Made by a program: the position numbers and the translations under genes | Assembly: GCA_015680685.1 (NCBI GenBank) | Contig: MNCI01006123.1 | Location: 353,816-417,815 of the forward strand | DNA: 64,000 nt | Origin: Gnetum montanum | Taxonomy: Eukaryota; Streptophyta; Gnetopsida; Gnetales; Gnetaceae | Direction: 5' to 3' | Shown here: piece after piece, positions 11,711 to 21,647 of the stretch | Layout of the letters: every line of letters starts with the position of its first letter | How positions within the stretch are numbered: the first letter of the stretch is position 1 | Notes under the pieces: model-generated | What the model saw: the letters and a program-made list of their open reading frames with translations, nothing else | Told to the model about the DNA's origin: nothing | Database searches by the model: none

Positions 11711-11893
11711 TCTCAAAATTGCCAATTTAAGGTCTTAGTGAATCGTAACTATGCATAGAATGTAAAGATGCATTTCAAAATTGCCAATTTAAGGTCTTAG
11801 CAGACCATAACTATGTATATGGTGTGAAGGGAATTTCAAAATTTCTAGTTTAAGGTCTTAGTGGACCATTATGGTGCCTACAGTGTGAAGCCT
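11711..11893. repeat. 61-bp repeat, 3 copies, related to the 3' UTR minisatellite
   Basis: Three units start TCAAAATTGCCAATTTAAGG or a variant and share a core TTTAAGGTCTTAGYRGACCAT. The core resembles the TAGTTTAAGGTC units at 8460-8640 and the TAGTTTAAGGCCATTTCGGG units at 17018-17226. Confidence 0.8.
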
Positions 11894-12159
11894 TGAGTTA
11901 AATCCAAAGGCTTAAAGTGAGGGGTTAAATCAAATGTTCATTGGATAAACAAAATATATAAATTTTCTTTTGAGCAAATTTGTATGCTAAGCTACATTGA
12001 ACATGGGACGTCCCACATTATGCATGGGGCATGGAATGTTCTACATTATGCGTGGGGACACAAGATGTTTTTTGTTAAGCACAGGACACAGAGTGTCCTG
12101 CATTACATGCAAGACACGAGACTTCCTAGAAAAGTGACATGTCATGTAACCCTAAAAGG
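11894..12159 (+). promoter_or_regulatory. Presumed upstream region of the antisense gene in E3
   Basis: Upstream of the TATA box lie imperfect repeats of ACATTATGCRTGGGG and GGACACRAG-type words (11990-12120). No coding sequence. Calling it a promoter is an inference from the TATA box that follows. Confidence 0.35.
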
Positions 12160-12167
12160 TATAAATA
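12160..12167 (+). promoter_or_regulatory. Plus-strand TATA box inside E3
   Basis: GGTATAAATAGGGG is a near-ideal plant TATA box. It points right, opposite to E3 transcription, 140 bases before the first ATG (12300) of the region that holds the antisense gene relic. Confidence 0.6.
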
Positions 12168-12479
12168 GGGGTTTACCCATGGTAAGCCTATCATTTTCAC
12201 TATCAGAGCTAACAGTCTAGAGTGTAGTGCAATCTAGAGAAGAGAGTGTAGCACTTATAGAGCATAACCACTAATAGGTCAGAGCTTGACAACAAGACAA
12301 TGGTGCATAGAAGTAAGCATAGATACCAGGGCCTTGCAAATGTGGATGAAGAGGAGCACATGCTACGACATCTTCCCAGAGCATGTGTTGGAGAATGATA
12401 GGAGGCACCATCTAACTAGTAGGGCGTTACACTACCTTCATGTGTATTCTTTTGCTGTGTTGTGCATTGTTTTTTTAAA

Positions 12480-12740
12480 AAGAAATGAGATGATCTATAG
12501 AGTGGGTACTATTGTTGTCATCGCCTCCTCTGTAACCGTGGTGCCTTGGCTATTGCGGCCACTATGGCTACTATGCTATGGCTGCTGCCACTATGCCATG
12601 GTTGCCACTCTAGCTACTATGCCATGGTTGCTGCCGCTACCATTGTGGCTACCTCCATAGCCGTTACACCATGGCTGCGGCCACTGCCATAGCCGTTATG
12701 CTGTGGCCACGACCTCCATCACTGTGGTTGGGAGCGATGC
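12480..12740. repeat. Degenerate GCC/ATGG-rich repeat
   Basis: Imperfect repetition of GCCACTATGCCATGGYTGCT-like words, more GC-rich than its surroundings. It opens the frame 12286-12660, whose Leu/Trp/Pro-rich tail I regard as a product of the repeat. Confidence 0.6.
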
Positions 12741-14111
12741 ACAATTTCCTTCCTATGTCTTTCATTTTACACCGAGGTAACGACAAGGGTGTCTCATGTA
12801 GTGGTACAGAATGAGGGTTTTACACATCCTATGTAGTGTGACATGCAAGGGAGGGTTTTTTATGTGTTCCACATGGTTAAACAGGGCAAGGGCTTTGCAA
12901 GTGTTCCATGTCTATTCTCAAGGCATGTTGTCCTTGATAGTGTAACTGGAAAGCTAGAAATGTTTGACTATCTACGTTACTATGCTCTCTGGGAGTGTGA
13001 TGCTTGCTATGCTACATGGAACGGAGCTGCTACGCTATGCGAGATGCTATAGGGGTGGGATGAACACTTAGAAAGAAATTTTGGTTTGATTGCTTATTCT
13101 ACGGTTGTCATGCTCTGTACTTAAAATTTTTTTTTATAGAAAATTGCTATTTTTTATAGAAATGTAATTAACACTTAGAGAAATCTTACATAGGAAATTG
13201 TCACGTTCTATGAGAGCGTAACCAACACTTAGAAAATTTTTTTAAACACTTTCTTTTTTTTTGTTTTTTAAAGAAAATTACCCTTACTATGCACTAACGT
13301 TTTCATTGTGAAATGCAAGGTTATGTTGAAGCCAATCCTGATTGTAGTTAAGCTAGTAGGAATTCTGTGATGTATAAGCACCCCTGTACCCCATGTGCAA
13401 GTAGGGAACTAAGTGATTTGGTTCCAAGAGGGTGCCCAAGAATTTTTAGAGTTCTTGCTTCATCACTTCAATGTGATGATATGGTTGCATTTTCTGCTGA
13501 AACAACAGCCATCTTGGTTGAAACATTACTACTTGGAGTGAATCGAGGTATTTTAAAATTCATGATAGATGGATCTATTGAGGGGGAAGGGGTAGGGGGC
13601 TCAAGTCAACATCTGAAAGGCTTAAGACTTTTATCTTGGATTTGGGCAGTGCCAGAGTTCAAATGCTACCACAAATATAATGCCTTGTTCATTGCTTGCC
13701 ATATGGGCATAGTCTTCCAAAATCCTGCTAGAACCATCTACTGTGCTAGCGGGTGAGTCCTGTTAAGATGATTAGACATCTTATTTTTTTTGTCTTCTAT
13801 GATTTGGAGTGCTTATTATGTTTTATCGGTTACTAGATTTTTTATTGATAAGGACAGTCTTCATGATAGAGAGGGGACGTGAGCCTTGGCCCAAATGGCC
13901 CTATAAGAGTTCTCCTTCACTAAGAATGTGCACGCCAATGTTATAGAGCAACTTGGGACTGATTTTAGAACTTATCTAACCAAGTACTCTAAATTCTATA
14001 TGAAGTGTGAGGAGCTTGGGTGGTTAGATGGTGAATGGGTATCCTATTGGATACCCATTGTAGAAGAAGTACTAGTGCAAGTACCATCATTCCCTACACC
14101 ATTCACACCAG

Positions 14112-14199
14112 GTGAGTTATATTATGTGTTTATTTTCATGTATTTTTGATTAATTTTCTCTTTTTTTTATGTGGCTAATTTTATTCTTGGTTACTGTAG
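14112..14199 (+). other. Predicted intron in the antisense gene
   Basis: CCAG/GTGAGT donor, a T-rich tract and a TACTGTAG acceptor, 88 bp. Splicing joins two open segments in one frame. Motif evidence only. Confidence 0.55.
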
Positions 14200-15820
14200 T
14201 AGCAGCCAAATCTAAGGAGGTTAGAGTAATTACCTTAGGATGTAATGAGGCCAACCTTCTCTTTAAATATGGCAAAGTTGATGAGTCATAGCATTGGCTA
14301 TGCAATGGAGCCCCAGCAACAATTATCTAGAATGTTTAGGAGGCTAGGCTTATGGATCTCTTTTTGGCTATGAACTCAAGCATCCTAGCAGCAGAAATGG
14401 TTGCCCTTGTCAATTCCTTCATAGAAAGTGTTGACCACTTTCACACACAAGTTCACAATGTGCGAGTGGTCTTTGAGATCACTGATGACCTTTTTTTAGA
14501 TCTCTTTAGTGTCTCTTCTGATGGTTTCCCCATGGGTAAAAAGACTAGCAAGGATCTAAACCATCAAGGAGACATAAAAGAATGGCTAGGCATTGACAAG
14601 GATCACAAGGGCATTTTATAAAAAAAGGTCAAATTGAAGGCAGCCCAACATATTTACCCCATCTTTTGCACTTGTGATTTTCCAAGCTGCCTTTCCAAGG
14701 AAAAATTCTTGGGGTAGAGCAAGCTTGGATTATGAGGGATGTAATGGAAGAGGAGACATGATAAAACTAGGCTAAGTATCTTGTAGAAGGCTTAAGGGCT
14801 AAAATGATTAGGCTGCATGGAAAACTTGATGCACATTTCCATGTGCACTTTGCATTTCTCATAGCATATCTGTGTAGGTTTGCAGAATTTTTGGTATTGG
14901 GGGGAATGGAATCTGGGTAATACAAGATCATACCTAGATATCCAAACCATGGATCCATCACATATTTCACACCACCCGATCTCAAGACCCTCTAGAGGCT
15001 ATTGGGAAGTCTTTTTCCATGACCACTAAAGATTAGGTAGGGTCATCCTTCCGTGCACATGACAACCTTAGAGAGGCTTCCCCCACCAACATGGGTAATG
15101 TAGTGAGGGGGACACGTCTCATTACGGAGATAGTAAAATCAAAATTACAAATTAAAAAGCCTCTTCTTGCAAAGGAACCCTCACATGGGATTGAAGGAAG
15201 GGGCAAAAGGATATGAATCAATGTTTGCAACGTGCAGTTTGAGCTCGTTGATGAGTATGTTTTAGCTAGCCTAGTTGTTACTTTTTTTATTCATATATGT
15301 TGGATTGGCACCCTAACCTTAGCTTGTGCATGGTAGATGAGGAAGAGGTCTTTACTACCAAAGAAGAGGCCTCTACTATAGAAGAGGAGGCTCTTGCCAT
15401 GGAAGAGGAGGCCCCTGCTATAGAGGAGCCTTTTGTAGACAGTGTCCCACAACCTGAGGGGCACATGACAATAGAGGAAGCTTCTACACTCTTAAGGTAG
15501 CTTAAAGAAGAGGGGCTGCATTTTAAGGATGGTGATTTTGTTGGTTTGTTTGATAGTGTACAAATGGGCAATCCCCCCACTCTCATCCCTGAGGGTTTGC
15601 TAGGTAGGAGCTCTACACTGCCATTTATGTTATCCTCTCACTTTTCCTCTTTCCTCTGATCCTCTTCTGTTTGTTTGTTTTCCTATTTCCCTCTCATTTT
15701 TCTTCTTTTCTTTATAATGCTAACATGATTTATTGTGCAACGAGTACTACTTTTTCTAAGGGCATTGAGTCTTCATCTACTTTTCTCCTACAACCATGGG
15801 CAGAAACCCTAGATAAATTT

Positions 15821-17050
15821 CCTAGCATTTTTGTTGATGTTAGGCCCCTTGTGGCCGCATACTCTAGTTTAAGGCCATTTCGGGCCATAGCTAATTTAAG
15901 GCCATTTCTGGAGAGGCCACATCTGCCATGTTTTCTCAAGGGCCACCCACATGGATGGCCCTAGAGAAAGGGAAAATCTTAGTAGGCATTGATTTAGGGG
16001 AGGAAGACTAGGCAAATTTGACTGAGGAGGAAATCCTCTAGTGCTTAGTGTCTGGCCTTGATAGAATACCACTAGACATGGATGCAGGTCCATCTTAGGC
16101 TAGCCAAGTCTATTTCATTGTAGTTTATTTCATAATAGCTTTATGCATTGCCTGCTCACTCATTGGTTTATCATTTTGTTCTTGATTTATGTAGGATCTA
16201 GACGAGGATGTAGGACCTAGCAAGGTGGTGGATAAAGACACAAGATATAACCCATAGAGTATTGATTGATATTTTAAACTTTTGAAATGTAGCCCTCATG
16301 GTTGTCCAATGTTGCAACTTTAAATGTAAACATAATTTTAGAGTATGTATTTCATTTGCAGTTTAATGAAAAGTAAGAAATTTGTTTTATTTCTTTTTCC
16401 TAGCATTTTTGTTGATGTTAGGCCCCTTGTGGCCACATACTCTAGTTTAAGGCCATTTCAAGCCATAGCTAGTTTAAGGCCATTTCTAGAGAGGCCACAT
16501 CTGCCATGTTTTCTTAGGGGCCATCCACATGGATGGTCGTGGAGAAAGGGAAAATCTTAGTAGGCATTGATTTAGGGGAGGAAGACTACGCAAATTTGAC
16601 TGAGAAGGAAATCCTCTAGCGCTTGGCATCTAGCCTTGATAGAATACCACTAGACATGGATGCAGGTCCATCTCAGGTTAGCCAAGTCTATTTCATTGTA
16701 GTTTATTTCATGATAGCTTTATGCATTGCCTGCTCACTCATTGGTTTATCGTTTTGCTATTGATTTATGTAGGATCTAGACGAGGATGTAGGACCTAGCA
16801 AGGCGGCGAATAAAGACACAAGATATAACCCATAGAGTATTGATTGATATTTTAAACTTTTGAAATGTAGCCCTCATGGTTGTCCAATGTTGCAACTCTA
16901 AATGTAAACATAATTTTAGACTATGTATTTCATTTGCAATTTAATGAAAAGTAAGAAATTTGTTTTATTTCTTTTTCCTAGCATTTTTGTTGATGTTAGG
17001 CCCCTTTTGGCTACATACTCTAGTTTAAGTCCATTTTGGGCTTAGTTTAA
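15821..17050. repeat. 578-bp tandem duplication (2 copies plus a partial third)
   Basis: CCTAGCATTTTTGTTGATGT begins copies at 15821, 16399 and 16977, a period of exactly 578 bp. The unit contains the last intron and final exon of the antisense gene. Copy 1 has a GC instead of GT donor at 16099-16100; copy 2 retains GT at 16677-16678. The stop TAG recurs at 16255 and 16833. Confidence 0.95.
16677..16772 (+). other. Predicted last intron of the antisense gene (copy 2)
   Basis: TCTCAG/GTTAGCC donor and TTTATGTAG/GATCTAG acceptor, 96 bp. The homologous intron in copy 1 (16099-16194) has lost its GT. Confidence 0.55.
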
Positions 17051-17226
17051 GGCCATTTCGGGCCATAGCTAGTTTAAGGCCATTTCAGGCCATAGCTAGT
17101 TTAAGGCCATTTCGGGCCATGGGTAATTAATACAGAGAGGGGTGCTAGTTTTAGGCCTTGCTAGGCCATGGGATAGTTTAAGGCCATTTCGGGTTGTAGC
17201 TAGTTCAAGGTCATTTCGGGCCATGG
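17018..17226. repeat. 27-bp minisatellite TAGTTTAAGGCCATTTCGGG (about 7 copies)
   Basis: Units read CTAGTTTAAGGCCATTTCGG followed by GCCATAG or variants. Single units also occur inside the 578-bp repeat (about 15862 and 16440). It lies between the protease stop and the antisense gene relic, mirroring the related array at 11711-11893 on the other side. Confidence 0.85.
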
Positions 17227-17340
17227 CGATATAGCTAACACAAAAGGTAAACACAATCCAAAATTGAAACTTGTACAAACAAAAGTGTTAAAAATAAAAG
17301 AATCAGAGAAGTAAAGTAGGGCTATGCCCTAATCATGTAA

Positions 17341-18183
17341 CTATTTCCTAACCCAACATGGGTTCGGCGGGGCGTATGACCTATAAGATTTAAAGTGATA
17401 TTCCTCTAAGTTATCATTAGTTGTTGAAAAAGGCAACTCTACCCATATAGTTTCTTCATGTATGTTGTTAGCTTTGTTTGGTTTATTGGTAGGGAAACAT
17501 TGGGTTTCAATATGGATAGGTGACATGCCTTTGAAGACTTCTATTTCCGACCCGTGCTCCATGTTTATATTGTTGATAGCCAGAGGGGCTACCTCATCAC
17601 CAAAGATTACCACCTCTCCACTTGCATAGGGTAGGTGGATCTCCTAGTGTATTGGTGAAGAGACAACCCTTAGTTGGGCTAACCAAGATCTTCCCAAAAT
17701 CAAATTGAACTCAGGCATTTCTTCTATCACAATGAATTCTATAGTAGTGGGGAACTAATCCCCTACTACAAAGTTGATAGTAATGATTCCCTTGATCACA
17801 ATGCATGTCCCATTGAACAACTTCAAATAAGAAGTTGTTGTGGGCTTGATTTGATCCACCAAGCCCAACTTGTCAACAATAGGGAATGGAATTACATTGG
17901 TTGCTGCCCCATCATCGATGTGCACCCTACGAATATTGTATTGATCTACACAAATCATTATAAACATAGGGGCAGTGGTTACTCGACCCTTTTCTAGGTC
18001 AGCTTTAATGGCTTCATCATGAAAAGTCAAGTAAGTTGCCTGTGGTTCTTCAACTATAGATGGAAGCATAACGACATGAATGGCTCTTTTCTTTGCTGGC
18101 ATATCTTCCTTAACAAGGGTAGATGCCATCATGTAGATCAAAGCCTCTTTGTGTACCACAGAAGTCATTATTAAATCGTACAA
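17341..18183 (-). pseudogene. E3 protease (retropepsin-like)
   Basis: One frame runs from 18183 to 17341 with stops between 17755 and 17613. The active-site motif is HIDDGAATNVI and the second conserved block is NLILGRSWL, about 80 residues later, as in gypsy aspartic proteases. It is in frame with the preceding gag C-terminus (18870-18373), so gag and protease were probably one polyprotein. A homologous domain is in E7 (57500-58190). Confidence 0.85.
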
Positions 18184-18372
18184 GCTTAAAGTTGTATTTT
18201 TTTGTTTTAAAGTTTGTCTAACCTATGTAGGTATGTCCAAGAAGTCTTGTGCAATGTATGGTTGTTTTGTAGTTTTTACTTCCTCCATATGCCCCAAAAG
18301 ATAAATTCCTTGAAAAGGAAAGGCCTTGGCCTTTGGTTGGGCAATAGGCTTCTGAGCTTTATTAGTTTCTTG

Positions 18373-21133
18373 TTATGTATGTGTTTCTATTTTATCTTTG
18401 GATGGAGGGGCCATGGGAATCACTAATAAAGGAGTGGGCTTAGGGGGGCCTAGTGCAGTGCATTCTCTAGTCATCTTATTAACTAGGCACTCATCATGTT
18501 TTCTTTGGTGAGAAGGTTGTGTCATAGTTCCAACCACTGGAATCTGGGAAGGTGATGAGTTCATATGTTTTGGCACTCTTATGACAAAAGGTGCCTATGT
18601 TGCTGTAGTGATGTGTTGTGGAGCCTTAACTACAAAGGGTGTAATGAGCCTCTATGGTGGTGCTTTAATGAAAAAAGGGGTGTGCGACCTAGTTGACATT
18701 GAAGCTTTGACATCGTGAGAAGGTATACAAACCACAAATGGCTCATGTGATGACTCTACGTTGTCATCAGCGCTGATGGCATTAATGGTATAGCCTGCAT
18801 TGTTAGCATTCAACGAGTCCTTATAGATAGGATTTTTTTTGTCAAGGACCAACTTTCCTTGATCAATCATACACTAAATGTCATCTTTCATTGCCAAGCA
18901 GTAATCTATGTCATGGCCACACAATTGGTGGTAATTGTATAAGCATTCCAATCTAAAATTTCTAGGCACTGGAGGCTTGTTAAGCATAGCCATAGAGGGG
19001 TCTCGAAGAATCTCATAATACCTCTCATGTCATTTATGGGCCTCCTTTATCATTTTCTTATATTGAATGCACCCAAAACTCAACAGTTGATCTTTGATGG
19101 CTTAATTGGCAGCAGGGTGTATTTTGAGCGATCCTTACACTCAAAATTTGGCCTTGGTAAAGTTTTTATCATGGTTGTTGATGTCGAAGGTTGGCTAGAA
19201 CCTGCGTTGCTAGAGCTTGACATTTTAGTGGTAGTGGTCATGGCCTTAGGTGTTTTGGTAGCCTAATTGTTGTTATTGGGCTTGGTTTTGTTAGCTATAG
19301 CAGCCACAATGGTTGTTGCAGCCTTTCCCTTTTCCTTCTCTTTCTTTGCATGTGTGTTTTTGTAAGCTATATAAGCTAGGTCCCTACTAGCCTCCACTGC
19401 ATCTTGGATACTCTTTTTCTATGCAAAAGCCTAGCTAAGGGTATGTGGTGCTAAATAGTATAACTTAGATTTGATAAAATCATTCACAGCACCCTTGAAA
19501 ATGGCCAGTAGATGGGCTTTAACAATCAGCTCACGAATTTCATTTAAGGTAGCACTCCAACATTGTATAAATTTCTAGACGAGTTCTAATGGTTCTTGTT
19601 TGATATTCATGAGTTGGTCTAAGGTGACTTATAGCTTCAAGTTATACTTGAAGTGAGTGAAAAGCTAACTTAGCAATTCTTCTAATGTTGAAATAGATGC
19701 ATGAGGAAGTGCGTGATATCAGTCCAAAGATTTACCAGTCAAGGACATGGTGAAAACACGAATAATCACATGTGGCCATGGCTATAGTAATAGGGACTCG
19801 GATCAAAATGTAACTAAGTGGGTGTTGGGATCACCCTCTCCATTGTATTTTGTGAACTAGGGAAGTTGTACCCTATGAGGTAGTGTAAGCAAAGGGACGA
19901 TAGGACTAATAGGGTCATCATGGTAAAAGTCCACTACTTGGACTGTTTCAAAACTAGTGGCTTTAAGCTGCTTGACTTCATTGGTGAGGATCTAAATAAG
20001 CTGGAAGGCTTGGTCTAGACCCAAGGGTGTTATGGAAGGTTGCATGAATTGGACTACTAATGGTACTATTGAAGTAGCCATCATCGGTGGTGCTATTGGT
20101 GTAGTTGATGGTCCCATTTGGGGTGCTACTAAAGTAGTTCCCATCGATGACACCATCTGAGCAGCCCACAACCCTATGGGCAATGTCACTGGAGTGACTA
20201 CCATTGGTGGTGCGATGGGAATGGGTACCTACCCCATCGCTAGAGCAGCCCATAGCCCTATAGTTGGCTACACCATATGTAAAGCTTAATATGTTTGGAG
20301 TTGCATATACTGTGGTATCTAGGATGTTTGAACAATAGGAAAAAATGTCATTGCCCATCATGCAGTTGAGGTTGGAGCTACTACTGGCAGTGGAATTGGT
20401 GTGGAAGAGGTAACGAAAATATGGCTCATTTGTAGTTGTGACGTAGACATAGTGTGTATGTATGGTAACGTAGGCATCATAGACATTGGTTCCAAAAATT
20501 GGATGGACTGTAAAGGAATATTAAAGGGAAAGGAGATCAAAGGCCCTACATACTATGTTGTTGATACCATTTGATGACTACTTACTACCAAGGAAGGTTT
20601 GGGCTATAGAAGCATTGTAGTTGTGACTAAGAGATAGAGGGTTGTGACTAGTGTGAAAGAAATAGAGAGGTGGACTGTGAGGCTGTGGTGTAGAATAGGC
20701 CACCACCTTTAGAATGGGATTTAAAATCCTCTTGCCCATTGTGGAGGGTTTCCTCATAGTGAGACTTCGTGTCTTGCTCTTTTGACCCACTCAATCGAAT
20801 ATGTTGATTCAATATCCACTGAAACATTTTAGTGAGTGGTATGATGGCATAAGGAGTAGGAAGGAACTCCCTTCCATTATAGTGAATAATTTCAAAGTTA
20901 CACTTTTTTTCGAATTCTTGATGGTTTAGTGGTAGGCTCGCTTGGATCTTTGCACATAAGAAGTTATATTTCTCCTCATCATGTACTATGCATTTGAATG
21001 ATTGATGTTGTAGTCAAAGAAACTGCCATTGTGGGCACATTGGGCTCAGTGGTTGCTCAATATCCATCACATGTTGCAAGGGATGAGCTATCTCCAAGCT
21101 CAAGGTGGTAGCTGAGGTGCTAGGTGGGTTCAT
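18373..21133 (-). pseudogene. gag: E3 gag
   Basis: Begins at ATG 21133 (MNPPSTSATT), about 490 bases inside the primer site. A Met/Pro/Thr-rich N-terminal part follows (20540-19992). The Retrotrans_gag core (about 19860-19380) shows YNGEGDPNTHL and FKGAVNDFIKSKL. A C-H-C zinc knuckle near 18940-18890 reads CLYNYHQLCGHDIDYC. Many stops look like CAG to TAG. The frame changes at least twice. E7 carries a homologous core and knuckle. Tiny frames within (19978-20361, 18214-18426) are shadows. Confidence 0.85.
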
Positions 21134-21625
21134 CTTTACTATGTCAAAAAAGAACATAGGAAGTAAAGAAACTTGTGAGAAATGATGGAATACAGTAAGT
21201 TTTGAGTGAAAATGCTTAAATAGGTAAGCTACATCAAAGACAGGCCAAAAATGGCAAAGTCTAAAAATTCTGGAAAAATAGTAACTTGTGCTGTTACGCT
21301 TGCTACACTAGGTAGGACTGTCATGCTGACAGGGTTGTTATGCTACACTTGTTATGATATACATGTCACGCTACATAGAACACAAAGAGCTTAACATAGT
21401 ACACTATTTTAGGCCTTTTGGCCTACAGGGTTCCAAGGGAACTGTCAACTAGGATCCAACTGTACCAACCAAAATGTAAATAACCCTTGCGCTGGCCTAT
21501 GATCCAAATACTATCGTAGTAGGTCTATAGGGGTGTTACATTTATGCTAGCCCATTGCTAGTGATGGAGGTATAGAAGGCACGCGAGACCACCCATGGTG
21601 CATAGAAGGGACATAAAGGTTTAGG
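21134..21625 (-). other. E3 5' leader
   Basis: About 490 bp between primer site and gag start on the minus strand. It contains GTTACGCTTGCTACACT-like words also frequent in the LTR. No coding sequence seen. Confidence 0.5.
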
Positions 21626-21642
21626 CCCTCCTTCTAGCACCA
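21626..21642 (-). other. E3 primer-binding site candidate
   Basis: TGGTGCTAGAAGGAGGG on the minus strand, five bases inside the LTR end. It has the right position and a TGGTGC start, but I cannot name the matching tRNA. Confidence 0.55.
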
Positions 21643-21647
21643 AAAAC

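Larger units (their letters stand above)
12300..16835 (+). pseudogene. Unrecognised multi-exon gene relic, antisense within E3
   Basis: Plus-strand coding-like segments lie between the protease and RT of E3, in opposite orientation. I do not recognise the protein. Best segments: 13367-13752, ending at a consensus GGGTGAGT donor; about 13858-14111, ending CCAG/GTGAGT; 14200-14621; 15297-15603, rich in Glu and Ala; and the duplicated terminal exons (15930-16257 and 16508-16835). The 88-bp intron 14112-14199 joins its exons in frame (phase 1), and the 96-bp intron 16677-16772 leads to a final exon ending NKDTRYNP-stop. In-frame stops are mostly TAG. Several Tat-group families are known to carry antisense extra ORFs, usually downstream of integrase. 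It may also be a captured host gene. No function is proposed. Confidence 0.55.

Noticed and set aside
12286-12660. 124-codon frame after the plus-strand TATA box
   Set aside because: Its second half is composed of GCC/ATGG repeat sequence and the frame lacks any conserved feature; kept only as part of the antisense region.
21626-21642. Naming the tRNA that primes E3
   Set aside because: The primer site TGGTGCTAGAAGGAGGG did not match any plant tRNA 3' end I could recall with confidence.
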